From Pedobacter miscanthi (GTDB lineage: Bacteria; Bacteroidota; Bacteroidia; Sphingobacteriales; Sphingobacteriaceae): a stretch of DNA of 52,829 bases. This document shows positions 1 through 7,827 of the stretch, piece after piece. Position 1 is the stretch's first letter; the number at the start of each line of letters is the position of its first letter. A program made the position numbers and the translations under genes. The stretch lies in assembly GCF_003315595.1 (NCBI RefSeq), contig NZ_QNQU01000035.1:1-52829 (forward strand), written 5' to 3'. The notes below the pieces were generated by a model, which saw only the letters and a list, made by a program, of their open reading frames with translations, did no database searches and had not been told where the DNA came from.

Positions 1-145
1 ATAACACTAAGTTAATAGCATTGGTGTCCCCACAGACCACCTCAACTACTCTTTCTTAAATTTCACACACCTGCCCAGCCATTCAGGCGGGGATGTACCC
101 AGATACCTATCGGTAGAGGGCACGCCCATCAAAACAGCGTAATAA

Positions 146-244
146 TTGCCACAGAGACACTGATTAACACGGAACAGGGCTTACCCATTCTTTGTGTCAT
201 CATGATCGGAGAATGATTCCGTGCTTCCCGTGCATCCGTGGCAA
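146..244. repeat. Dispersed inverted repeat, GCCAC family
   Basis: The left end reads TTGCCACAGAGACACTGATT and the right end is its imperfect inverse, closing with CATCCGTGGCAA, so the stretch can fold into a long hairpin. Related GCCACGGATGCACAGATTAA sequences recur inside the tandem block near 27842 and 27984. The first 145 bases of the window hold no gene I can support. Confidence 0.6.
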
Positions 245-313
245 AAAACAAAACAAGATCTGTTCACCGTCAGATCGCAACATCTGACAGCAATCAGTCA
301 ACCAGATTTATAT

Positions 314-321
314 TATCTTTG
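314..321 (+). promoter_or_regulatory. Bacteroidota -7 box before kinase gene
   Basis: TATCTTTG matches the Bacteroidota primary sigma -7 consensus TAnnTTTG. It ends 7 nt before the ATG at 329, so the transcript would be leaderless or nearly so. No convincing -33 TTTG is visible. Confidence 0.4.
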
Positions 322-328
322 GGCAGGC

Positions 329-1348
329 ATGAAAAAGAAAACATTTAAGATTTCGCACAAAGTAATATGGCTGAGTTCCTTTTTTCTCGGGATATTAACT
401 TCTGTGCCCAAAATTGCCGAGCATCGTTTTAACCTTTACGAGGCACTGGTTGATGCTGCCGTAACTTTTCTCTTTGCCGTAATCATCTGGTATTACAATG
501 TACTAACCCTCCCCGCCTATTCATCGCGTGATGTAGCCAGCGGTTTTTCGGTAATGCGCCTGGTTAAAGGGCTTTTCTTCGGGATACTTTTAATGTTTAT
601 CCTGGCCTGTTTACAGCAGTTTTTATTATCGCATATCAATTTCGGACCAATTATGCTGATGTTTGAGGTAAGGGGAATATTGGTGAACATTACCTTTTAC
701 ATGTTCCTGAACCTGCTTTACCAGAATTACCAGAACCAGCAGGTAGGCATTGAACTGGAACGTACAAAATCCGACAACCTGGGCGCACAATACGAGCTAT
801 TGAAACAACAGGTTAACCCGCATTTTCTGTTCAACAGCCTTAATACGCTTAAATATATGGTTGAGAGCAGCGATAAACACAGTGTAGAGTTTATCCTTAA
901 ACTTTCTGATTTTTACCGCTATACGCTCGAGAGCCGCAAACATGACCTGATCAAACTTGCAGAAGAACTCGATATTTTAGATGCTTATCTTTTTTTATTA
1001 AAAGCCCGTTTTGAGGAAGGTATCGATCTTGCCATTGATATGGATAAAAGCTACCACCAAACCCTTATCCCTCCTTTTACTTTACAGCTTTTGATCGAAA
1101 ACTGCATCAAACACAATGTGCTTTCCCTTCAAAAACCGCTGCATATTAAAATCTTTATCGAAGGTGATTTTATTGTGGTGGAGAATAAGATCCAGCCGAA
1201 ACGTACACCAGAAGCATCAACCGGAATTGGTCTCGAAAACATCAACCAGCGCTACCAGCACCTGTTAGATAAGGAAATCGAAATTATTAAAAACGAAACC
1301 CATTTTAGTATAAAACTCCCTGTTATACATGAAGATTATCATCATTGA
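329..1348 (+). CDS. YehU/LytS-type sensor histidine kinase
   Basis: Membrane sensor kinase of the His_kinase (PF06580) class that phosphorylates a LytTR regulator. The N-terminal 130 residues hold about four membrane segments, followed by a short coiled linker. The phosphoacceptor motif QVNPHFLFNSLN places His at residue 165. The ATPase N-box lies in LLIENCIKHN, and GIGLENINQRY forms the G-box. An upstream in-frame ATG at 221 exists, but it lies inside a dispersed repeat and its 36 extra codons do not look like protein, while a -7 box sits between the two starts. The ATG at 329 is therefore chosen, giving 339 aa. The 3' end overlaps the regulator gene by 20 bp, implying translational coupling. 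The signal sensed is unknown because no recognised sensor domain is present. Confidence 0.9.
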   Translation: MKKKTFKISHKVIWLSSFFLGILTSVPKIAEHRFNLYEALVDAAVTFLFAVIIWYYNVLTLPAYSSRDVASGFSVMRLVKGLFFGILLMFILACLQQFLLSHINFGPIMLMFEVRGILVNITFYMFLNLLYQNYQNQQVGIELERTKSDNLGAQYELLKQQVNPHFLFNSLNTLKYMVESSDKHSVEFILKLSDFYRYTLESRKHDLIKLAEELDILDAYLFLLKARFEEGIDLAIDMDKSYHQTLIPPFTLQLLIENCIKHNVLSLQKPLHIKIFIEGDFIVVENKIQPKRTPEASTGIGLENINQRYQHLLDKEIEIIKNETHFSIKLPVIHEDYHH

Positions 1349-2090
1349 AGATGAGTTAAAGGCTGCAAAGTCATTGGCAAACCTGATTACCAAAATACGT
1401 CCGAAGGCGCAGATTGTGGCCAACCTGCAAAGTATTGATGATGCGGTGCAGTATTTTTCGGAAAACGAAAATCCCGACTTGATATTTATGGATATCCAGC
1501 TATCAGACGGATTGTCATTTGAAATTTTTCAATCGGTTAAAATCAGCTGTCCGGTAATTTTTTGTACCGCTTATGGGGAATACGCCATGGATGCCATCAA
1601 GGCCAATGGGATCGATTATCTCCTGAAACCTTTCTCTCAGGACGACCTTCAAAAAGCATTTGAAAAGGTAGATCAGTTTCAGAATTTCTTCCAGCAGAAC
1701 AAGCTGCCCAATATGAATGAACTGCTTAAACGCATTGGTCCGGATGAAGGAAAAAAGAGTTTTCTGGTGTTTAAACACAACAAATATACTACAGTGCCTA
1801 CCGAGCAGATTGCTTTTATTTACATCAGGAATGAATCGCCTACCATCATGACATTGAAGGAGGAAGAATATACATTAAGTCAGTCGCTCGATACCATACA
1901 AAATCAACTCTCCAGTTTACAGTTTTTCAGGCTTAACAGGCAGTATATCATTAATTTCAGCGCGATTAAAGAAGTAGAACATTATTTCGACCGCAAATTA
2001 TTCGTAAAACTGGTGATCCCTTCTCCCGAAAAATTATTGATCGGGAAAGAGAAAACTACGGCATTTTTAAACTGGCTTGAAAACCGGTAA
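1329..2090 (+). CDS. LytTR-family response regulator
   Basis: Cytoplasmic two-component regulator of 253 aa. The receiver domain (about 1-120) has acidic residues E7 and D8, phosphoacceptor D55 in LIFMDIQLSDG and the conserved lysine K100 in YLLKP. The C-terminal LytTR DNA-binding domain (about 145-250) includes FFRLNRQYIINFSAI, typical of the family. Its start overlaps the end of the kinase gene, so the two form a cognate pair. The stop codon abuts, with no gap, the stop of the convergent P460-like gene on the other strand. Target genes cannot be read from the sequence. Confidence 0.93.
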   Translation: MKIIIIEDELKAAKSLANLITKIRPKAQIVANLQSIDDAVQYFSENENPDLIFMDIQLSDGLSFEIFQSVKISCPVIFCTAYGEYAMDAIKANGIDYLLKPFSQDDLQKAFEKVDQFQNFFQQNKLPNMNELLKRIGPDEGKKSFLVFKHNKYTTVPTEQIAFIYIRNESPTIMTLKEEEYTLSQSLDTIQNQLSSLQFFRLNRQYIINFSAIKEVEHYFDRKLFVKLVIPSPEKLLIGKEKTTAFLNWLENR

Positions 2091-2554
2091 TTAATCAGGG
2101 AACTGCGAAAAATTTTGTGACAAAATATACCTGATCCGCTTCCTGACATCCATTTCTTCAGCCTTTTCTCCATTTGGAGCTGATTGTTTTTGGTAATGAA
2201 TGTCTGTGAAGCCGTTGGCATCTTTTGAGAGGTTATTTTCTCCACCGAAAGTATTTTGCCATTGGTATTTCCGCCAAACCATAAGGGATGTGGTTTCTGT
2301 TCCCAGCGCACCAGGGTATATTTCCCGGCACCTGTATGAAGGTTTTTTCTCACCACATCATTCGCATAGAGGACAGAAATTACCTGCTTTTTGGTATTAA
2401 AGCTAGAAGTAACAGGGTGCATTCCCATTTCCTGATAAAGGGCTGTTGGTGCCAGTTCGGGCTGTTTTTCTCTGCTGCAGGCGTTAAAGATGAGCATTGC
2501 AAAGGCCGACGCCAGGCATTTAATGATGAGGTTATTATTTGTAGTTGTTTTCAT
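2091..2554 (-). pseudogene. P460-like lipoprotein, frameshifted
   Basis: The 5' part encodes a lipoprotein signal (MKTTTNNN start, lipobox FNAC) followed by ISVLYANDVVRKN, YTLVRWEQ and WFGGNTNGKILSVEK, which resemble the cytochrome P460 domain. After SVEK the frame runs into implausible sequence that would read antisense through the end of the LytTR gene. The other frame continues sensibly (NLSKDANGFTDIHYQKQ) and stops exactly at 2091, next to the stop of the regulator. Adding one A to the A4 run at 2236-2239 (TTTT on the plus strand) joins the two into a 154-aa protein. Either the gene is broken or this is a sequencing error. The P460 assignment is by motif resemblance; no CxxCH heme site is present. 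Confidence 0.7.
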
Positions 2555-2572
2555 TTTTATTATTTTTTTGGT

Positions 2573-2658
2573 CGTCATCTCGACCGAAACGCAGTGAAGT
2601 GGAGAGATCTATCTCGAGATAGATTTCTCGATTTCGTTACACTTCACTCGAAATGACG
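2573..2658. repeat. Palindromic repeat family A, copy 1
   Basis: An 86-bp near-palindrome opening CGTCATCTCGACC and closing CTCGAAATGACG, with AGATCTATCTCGAGATAGAT at its centre. It lies between two frameshifted P460 genes. Related copies are at 4688, 14441, 41207 and 44356. Confidence 0.85.
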
Positions 2659-2670
2659 GTACGGTATTAG

Positions 2671-3608
2671 CTACTTCTTCGGAATATCAAAAACAAAACC
2701 CGTTTTTGAAGCCAGCTGATGGCAATTGATACACTCGGTGGCAAAACCTACATTTTACCATAAGCCAGTAATTTCTGACCAGAAAATCTGGCGAAGCCCC
2801 AACCTTCAGTACTCTTAAACTTTTTACTGTTTTTTACCATAAACTGCGCATTGTTAAAATCGCCGGTACGTACTTCTCCGTTTTCATCTTCGGCACTTTT
2901 ATTCCATACTACTTTTACAATAACCGAACCTTCGGGCCATGGATTGATCCGCCCCTCTTTAATCGCTTTTACGGTAATGGCATTGCCATAAATAATCCGC
3001 ATGGTGCCATTATCAAAGCGGTTGGTTGTGCTGATCACCTCCCAGTTTTTATAATCGCCGCTATAAGCCACTCCATTTAAGGCCACTGGTTGTTGAAGTT
3101 TAATGTCTGTTTCATTATGCATGGTTACAACCTTCAATCCTTTCTTTTTCATAGCTTTTTCTGCCGAATAGGAAATCACAAATGTTTTTAGCAATGCCAG
3201 TTCCTCTTTTGAAACTCTTGCCGAAGGATGCAGCGCGACATAACTTTTTAAGGGCATTTTACCCTGACCGATCATGTTTACAATGTACCAGAGTTTTGTT
3301 TCCTGCTCGGCTTCACTAAGATCATTCCATTGCGAGAAGTTAAAACGGCTTCTGGCATTAGCTACATCGTTGGCTACCTTCCAGGATATGGGCGCAATTT
3401 TATCATACCAGGCCAGGTCCGTTTCGTTTGAATGGCAATCGTAACAGGCTTTTTTAAAAATCTGCTCTACGGCTGCAGGTCCTTTAAAGGTGTTTTTAAC
3501 TGCCGGGTTTGCCACTTTTGGCCCCGTAAACTGGATACTGATGAAGATAAATACGGCAATTACTCCTGCAATTGATAGCAGCCTTTTTCTTTGCTTTAAA
3601 TTTTCCAT
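2671..3608 (-). pseudogene. Di-heme Haem_bd/cytochrome P460, frameshifted
   Basis: N-terminal membrane anchor (LLSIAGVIAVFIFISIQF), then a heme-binding domain with CxxCH at residues 55-59 (CYDCH), then a P460-like domain (MRIIYGNAITVKAIKEG, FPEG-like WPEGSVIVKVVW). The open frame stops at 2748 after LLAYGKM. The sequence beyond, in another frame, encodes VGFATECINCHQLASKTGF and stops at 2671. That is the C-terminal CxxCH expected for this fusion. One extra A in the A4 run at 2753-2756 restores a 312-aa di-heme protein with the second CxxCH at 293-297. As written, the second heme site is lost. It lies 16 bp downstream of the hydrolase gene. It may be a real mutation or a homopolymer error. Confidence 0.8.
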
Positions 3609-3624
3609 GGCCTATATCGATTAT

Positions 3625-4668
3625 CTATTTATTTTTCGCGTAACCATCTACCGTTACTATCGCATCAGTAAATGCATCAGGCTGTTCCTGAGGCAGGTTA
3701 TGCCCGGCACCTTTAACAATCAGGTGTTTGTATTTCCCTGTAAATTTATTGGCATAAGCAGCGCCATCAGTTGCGAGGGCCACGCCATCGGCATCACCAT
3801 CAAGTGTAATGACAGGTACCGTAATTACCGGGGCTTGGGCCAGTTTATTTTCGTACACTTCATATTTGGCTTCGCCAGGTTCTAAACTTAATCTCCAGCG
3901 GTAATTGTGGATCACGATATTGATGTAATCAGGATTGTGGAATGCAGCAGCACTGCGCTGAAAAGTCTGCTCATCAAATTTCCATTCGGGCGATACATTT
4001 TTCCAGATCAGTTTGGCAAATTCGTTCCTGTTGGCTTCATAACCTGCCTTTCCGCGTGCTGTTGCAAAATAATACTGATACCACCAACCCTGTTCTGCTT
4101 TTGGCGAAAGTGGTAATTTATTCCGCTCCAGGTTGTTGATCAGGTAGCCACTTACCGAAACCAGTCCGATGGTACGTTCAGGCCATAAAGCAGCAATAAT
4201 ATCAGCCGTTCTGGCACCCCAATCATAACCGCCCAAAATGGCTTTATCTATCTTCAAGGCATCCATTAAGGCTATGATATCCAGGGCTACCGCAGCCTGC
4301 TGTCCGTTGCGAAAGGTTTTATCAGAAAGAAAAGTTGTGGTGCCATGTCCCCTTAAATAAGGAACAATTACGTGGTAACCTTTAGCCGCTAAACCTGGTG
4401 TTACGGTTTCGTAACTGTGGATATCGTAAGGCCAGCCATGTAGTAAAATTACGGGTGTGCCGTTGGCTGGTCCGGCTTCTACGTAGCCTACATTTAACAG
4501 ACCTGCATTTATCTGTTTCAATTTTCCGAAGGTAGTCTGATCAGCAGTGATTATATTTATTGCTGATTGTGCAAGAACCGCTTTAGCAGCAAATAGCTGT
4601 ACAAATGCGATTAATAATACCGCAAATACTGATGTGTAATTCCGGTGGTTTTTATGTTTTGGTATCAT
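3625..4668 (-). CDS. Secreted epoxide-hydrolase-like alpha/beta hydrolase
   Basis: A 347-aa alpha/beta hydrolase with an N-terminal signal peptide ending near VLAQS. The oxyanion motif HGWP is at 77-80. The nucleophile elbow GGYDWGAR carries Asp149 rather than Ser, which points to an epoxide hydrolase or haloalkane dehalogenase rather than an esterase. The probable catalytic His is H323 in GAGHNLPQEQP, and the acid lies in LDGDADG near 290-294. Substrate is unknown. It is first in a minus-strand group with the di-heme gene 16 bp downstream. The start at 4668 is kept because it gives a full signal peptide. Confidence 0.88.
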   Translation of the reverse strand: MIPKHKNHRNYTSVFAVLLIAFVQLFAAKAVLAQSAINIITADQTTFGKLKQINAGLLNVGYVEAGPANGTPVILLHGWPYDIHSYETVTPGLAAKGYHVIVPYLRGHGTTTFLSDKTFRNGQQAAVALDIIALMDALKIDKAILGGYDWGARTADIIAALWPERTIGLVSVSGYLINNLERNKLPLSPKAEQGWWYQYYFATARGKAGYEANRNEFAKLIWKNVSPEWKFDEQTFQRSAAAFHNPDYINIVIHNYRWRLSLEPGEAKYEVYENKLAQAPVITVPVITLDGDADGVALATDGAAYANKFTGKYKHLIVKGAGHNLPQEQPDAFTDAIVTVDGYAKNK

Positions 4669-4687
4669 GTTTTTAGTTTTAAAGGAT

Positions 4688-4798
4688 CGTCATTTCGAGT
4701 GGAGTGCAATGCAGTCGAGAACCACGTAAGTGCTCAGCGAAGCTAAATCTGTTTCGAGATAGATCTCTCCATTTCGCTGCGCTTCAGTCGAGATGACG
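4688..4798. repeat. Palindromic repeat family A, copy 2
   Basis: A 111-bp variant in the opposite orientation to copy 1, opening CGTCATTTCGAGTGGAGTGC and closing CAGTCGAGATGACG, with an extra internal segment (CACGTAAGTGCTCAGCGAAG). It fills the gap between the hydrolase start and the Ohr stop. Confidence 0.8.
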
Positions 4799-4815
4799 AT
4801 GTGTGTGAAGGTTAT

Positions 4816-5265
4816 TTACACCAAATTAATTTCTACATTGATGTTGCCACGGGTTGCTTTAGAATACGGACAGGTTTGGTGTGCAGCATCGGTTAGCAAT
4901 CGCGCTATTTCAGGCGATAAACCCGGAAGGCTCACATTTAACCTGGCCTGCAAACTGTATGCACCATCTGCTAAACAAAGATCTACTTCGGTATCAACTG
5001 CTAAATCAGCAGGTAAAGTGATTTTGTTTTTTGCAGCTGCCAGCCCAATAGCGCCGATAAAACATGCCGACCAGCCAGCGGCGAACAATTGCTCGGGGTT
5101 GGTACCGGCTCCGTTCGAACCCGGAGAAGAAAGCGAAATATCAAGTCTTCCATCTGAGCTTTTCGAGCTGCCATCTCTGCCACCTGTAGTGTGGGTTTTT
5201 CCTGTATACAATACTTTTTGTGCTTTAGCATCCACTGTTGGGTTGCTGTTCTGATTATTTTCCAT
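4816..5265 (-). CDS. ohr: Organic hydroperoxide resistance protein (Ohr)
   Basis: OsmC/Ohr-fold thiol peroxidase of 149 aa, the usual family length, which reduces organic hydroperoxides in the cytoplasm. The two redox cysteines are visible: C68 in WSACFIGAI and C132 in TCPYSKATRG. The N-terminal VLYTGKTHTTGGRDG and the TNPEQLFAAG segment are typical of Ohr rather than OsmC. No MarR-type OhrR gene is adjacent, so regulation is unclear. It is third in a minus-strand run behind the DUF1223 gene and the small membrane protein. Confidence 0.92.
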   Translation of the reverse strand: MENNQNSNPTVDAKAQKVLYTGKTHTTGGRDGSSKSSDGRLDISLSSPGSNGAGTNPEQLFAAGWSACFIGAIGLAAAKNKITLPADLAVDTEVDLCLADGAYSLQARLNVSLPGLSPEIARLLTDAAHQTCPYSKATRGNINVEINLV

Positions 5266-5385
5266 TTTGTTATTTATTTATTTGTTGATCAAAATTATAG
5301 TGTTAAAGGCCTTTTAACGACCTTATTCGGGTGAAGCAGGCAGATTAATAGCTGAATTAGTCATTTAATAACCCGGATATTTTTG

Positions 5386-5562
5386 TTATTCCATTTCGCC
5401 ATCCAACAGAAATCCGGTTTTCTTTTTCCTGCCGATTTCCCTGATCATTTCGCATTGTTGTACATTCCTTTCGAAGGGTGGAGTGATGAGAAAGAGCATC
5501 GATAACATCGAAATGATGGCGACTAAAAATCGGCTCTGGCTTCTTTTATGTGTATTTTCCAT
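5386..5562 (-). CDS. Small single-pass membrane protein
   Basis: A 58-codon frame from ATG at 5562 to TAA at 5386. The peptide starts MENTHKRSQSRF, has one hydrophobic segment (LVAIISMLSMLFLITPPF) and a basic C-terminal tail (IREIGRKKKTGF). It begins 13 bp after the stop of the DUF1223 gene on the same strand, which supports co-transcription. I do not recognise a family, and being short it could be spurious. Confidence 0.45.
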   Translation of the reverse strand: MENTHKRSQSRFLVAIISMLSMLFLITPPFERNVQQCEMIREIGRKKKTGFLLDGEME

Positions 5563-5574
5563 GGCTTTATTATT

Positions 5575-6384
5575 TTAATGTTGATTGTGATCAACAATGG
5601 TTTCGAATTTTGTGGCTTTTGCTGCCGCGATTACCTTTCCATTGCTTTGATTCTGAATCAGGCCGATTACTTCCCAATCTTTTTCGTTGTATCCTTTGGG
5701 TAGTGTAACCGTAACTGCTCCGTTTCCGGCTTCCGTTAACTTTTCGTACTGTAGTTTACGTACAATCTGAACATGCGATAAGGTGCGGCCTTCATTCTCC
5801 CCCCTGGCCACTTGGGTACGAGCTGCCTTTTGTATAATAGCAATTAAAAGATTGCTCCCCTGAACTGCTCCGGAAGCCTGATAATGTACCTTAAATGAAT
5901 TTTCGCTAAGGTGCGATTGAAGTTTTATTTCTGGATTCGACCTGGTATTTAACTGAGCCGAGATTGCCTTACGGATACTGGCTTCTTCTGAACCGATAAA
6001 CTCAGTGCTGCCGTTAACAATTACCTGCGGGGTATAAATTTGCGGTAACCTTAACCATTGACCATACTGCACCTGTCGTTTGGAGTATTCGGGACTACCG
6101 AAAGTATCTTTCCAGTCCAAACGATCGAAATAATCTACATGGTAAGCCAGTACAAACAGTTCTTTACCTGCCGATTCCTTTTCTAACCTGGCAAGTAATT
6201 CATCGGCGGGCGGACAGCTGGAGCAGCCTTCGGAAGTAAAAAGTTCTACCACTGCAAAACCTTTTCCGGGATTGTTAACCGTTATCTTTTTTACCGGTGT
6301 TTTATACATTGCCGCAAAGGCCGTAATGGAAAGGGTAATTGCAAGGAAGAAATTAGCCAGCCATAAAATTTTCGTTGTTTTCAT
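5575..6384 (-). CDS. DUF1223 thioredoxin-fold exported protein
   Basis: A 269-aa exported protein of the DUF1223 family (PF06764), a thioredoxin-like fold. After a signal segment (ILWLANFFLAITLSITAFA) comes VVELFTSEGCSSCPPADELL, with the family's CxxC motif, then AYHVDYFDRLDWKD and IYTPQVIVNGSTEFIGS, both typical. The biochemical role of this family is not settled. The frame is open to an ATG at 6408, but the ATG at 6384 (MKTTKILW) begins a cleaner signal peptide and is preferred. It heads the run with the small membrane protein and ohr, which suggests an oxidative-stress context. Confidence 0.88.
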   Translation of the reverse strand: MKTTKILWLANFFLAITLSITAFAAMYKTPVKKITVNNPGKGFAVVELFTSEGCSSCPPADELLARLEKESAGKELFVLAYHVDYFDRLDWKDTFGSPEYSKRQVQYGQWLRLPQIYTPQVIVNGSTEFIGSEEASIRKAISAQLNTRSNPEIKLQSHLSENSFKVHYQASGAVQGSNLLIAIIQKAARTQVARGENEGRTLSHVQIVRKLQYEKLTEAGNGAVTVTLPKGYNEKDWEVIGLIQNQSNGKVIAAAKATKFETIVDHNQH

Positions 6385-6618
6385 GTTTCTGTGTTTTTTG
6401 TTGATCAAAACTATTTCAAAAGATGCCCCTCACAGAGTAGAAAATAGCTTAGTCAGGCGTAATCAGATCCGAATTGGGAAATGTGGGGATTGAAATAGAC
6501 AGGCCTCCAAAGAAGTCAAGTTTTTAGACATCGTTTACATACAACATATTTTAAAACTCGACTTCACTGGCAAGATGGTAGGTAATGCTTCGTATCGCCA
6601 CGAACCATGGCAGGAGAT

Positions 6619-6702
6619 CGTCATTACAGAAAGGCTTTTTCAGCCGACAGCCTGCCCCGGTTTTCGGGAAAGCAATCTTATATCGCTCGCTACCAGCATG
6701 CG
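6619..6702. repeat. Dispersed repeat family B, copy 1
   Basis: CGTCATTACAG at the left, with the inverse of AGATTGCTT and GCTAGCGATCG-like sequence towards the right end. It is an imperfect inverse copy of the element at 14283-14404. The surrounding gap 6410-6743 holds no gene I can support. Confidence 0.55.
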
Positions 6703-6743
6703 CTTTAAATTCAAAAAGGGCCTTTAAACGTATTTAAAAGTAC

Positions 6744-7185
6744 TTCGGAAGCGCAATTTGGTCTTCCGAAGTAGAAAAAGGTACTCCGGTAGTACAAAAA
6801 AGTCCTTCCGGAGTAATAAAAGCTACTCGCGGAGTATAAAAAGGTCCTTCCAGAGGACTATTAAATAGCTCCGGAAGTAGAAAAAGGTACCCCGGAAGTA
6901 CTAAGCCGAACTACAGGAGTACTAAAAGCTACTGCCGGAGTACAATTAAAGAGCTTCAGAAGTAGAAAAAGGTACTCCGGAAGTACCAAGCCGAACTGCT
7001 GAAGTACTAAAAGCTACTGCCGGAGTACAATTAAAGAGCTTCAGAAGTAGAAAAATGTCCTTCCGGGGTACTAAAAGCTATTCGCGGAGTACAAAAGGGT
7101 CTTTTGGAAGTACTAAGCCGGGCTCTAGAGAGACTAAAAGCTACTGCCAAAGCATAAAAAGATACTCCGGAAACACAAAAATGCG
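6744..7185. repeat. 21-bp minisatellite, about 21 copies
   Basis: About 21 head-to-tail units of 20-22 bp with a rough consensus TCCGGAGTACTAAAAGCTAC. Most units carry the palindromic core TCCGGA or a one-base variant, and linkers alternate between AAAAGCTAC and AAAAAGGTAC. A higher-order 85-bp duplication is visible (AAGCCGAACT at 6903 and again at 6988). Short frames through the array give seven-residue peptide repeats on both strands but are broken by stops and by 22-bp units, so I do not call a gene. Confidence 0.85.
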
Positions 7186-7189
7186 ATTT

Positions 7190-7216
7190 GTCATCCTGAG
7201 CGTAGTCGAAGGATCC
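7190..7216 (+). repeat. GTCATCCTGAGC repeat fragment
   Basis: GTCATCCTGAGCGTAGTCGA followed by AGGATCC. The same sequence recurs at 7703, 27773, 27917 and 28061, and inverted near 40216. Confidence 0.6.
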
Positions 7217-7379
7217 CATTACAATATTTTTCCTTGCCTCCGTGGCTAAAAGAATAAGAATTGTTTCAGTATCAGATGCTAACATCCAGTAGCACTCAAA
7301 GCTATTTGTAACAATGCCAATATTAAATCGTCTAAAACTTTTAACGATCTTATAATGTTTAACTAAAAAAGACAAGAAC

Positions 7380-7580
7380 ATGGGAATTTTAAAAACAGCA
7401 ATTATTGGCGCCGCAGTATATGCAGGCGTAAAATATATCACAAAGAAAGATCCGGTTACCGGACAATCAATTGTAGACGATTTATTCGATAGAGCACCAC
7501 AGTGGGCAGATAAAGCGAAAGGTTATGCAGAAGAACTGAAAACCAGAGCAAGCAACGCCGCTGAAGATTTAGCGAGATGA
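7380..7580 (+). CDS. YtxH-like small protein
   Basis: A 66-aa protein with a short hydrophobic N-terminus (ILKTAIIGAAVYAGVKYITKK) and an amphipathic helical tail (APQWADKAKGYAEELKTRAS). This resembles small YtxH-type stress proteins, but the match is by character only. It stands alone, in plus orientation, and is followed by a strong terminator at 7643. Confidence 0.7.
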   Translation: MGILKTAIIGAAVYAGVKYITKKDPVTGQSIVDDLFDRAPQWADKAKGYAEELKTRASNAAEDLAR

Positions 7581-7642
7581 ATACCAATTAAAAGAAAGCA
7601 ACCTGAACAGGTTTATCTTTTTCTTTGATGGTAAAAAGCAAA

Positions 7643-7679
7643 AAAGTCCCGGTTTTAAAAACCCGGGACTTTTGTTTTA
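7643..7679 (+). terminator. Rho-independent terminator
   Basis: Stem AAGTCCCGG with CCGGGACTT around a TTTTAAAAA loop, then TTTGTTTT. It ends the small protein gene at 7380. The A-run on the other side would also let it work for minus-strand transcripts. Confidence 0.8.
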
Positions 7680-7702
7680 AAAGGATGTACCGTAAATATA
7701 GA

Positions 7703-7774
7703 TTGTCATCCTGAGCTTGTCGAAGGATCTTCCATAACACCTTTTAAGGCGTTTCGACAAGCTCAACATGACAA
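7703..7774. repeat. Inverted repeat, GTCATCCTGAGC family
   Basis: TTGTCATCCTGAGCTTGTCG on the left and CGACAAGCTCAACATGACAA on the right form a long hairpin. It lies just beyond the susD-like stop and may help end that transcript. Confidence 0.75.
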
Positions 7775-7827
7775 TTTTCTTGAGAAACCAAGTTTATGAC
7801 ACAGCTTCCACTAAAACCACTATTGAC

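Noticed and set aside
1..142. Open frames on both strands at the window edge
   Set aside because: The plus frame has no start after an in-frame stop at 8-10, and neither translation resembles a family I know; too short to call.
221..328. Upstream in-frame start of the first kinase gene
   Set aside because: It lies within the inverted repeat ending at 244, the extra residues are not protein-like, and a -7 box falls inside it.
1982..2235. In-frame continuation of the small P460-like gene antisense to the LytTR gene
   Set aside because: The alternative frame reads as sensible protein and stops exactly at the regulator's stop, so the continuation is a frameshift artefact.
4793..5254. 153-aa plus-strand frame opposite ohr
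   Set aside because: It is the antisense shadow of ohr, whose catalytic cysteines and length fit the family.
7031..7441. 136-aa minus-strand frame
   Set aside because: It runs through the 21-bp array and a dispersed repeat; the seven-residue periodicity comes from the DNA repeat and the frame overlaps a better gene at 7380.
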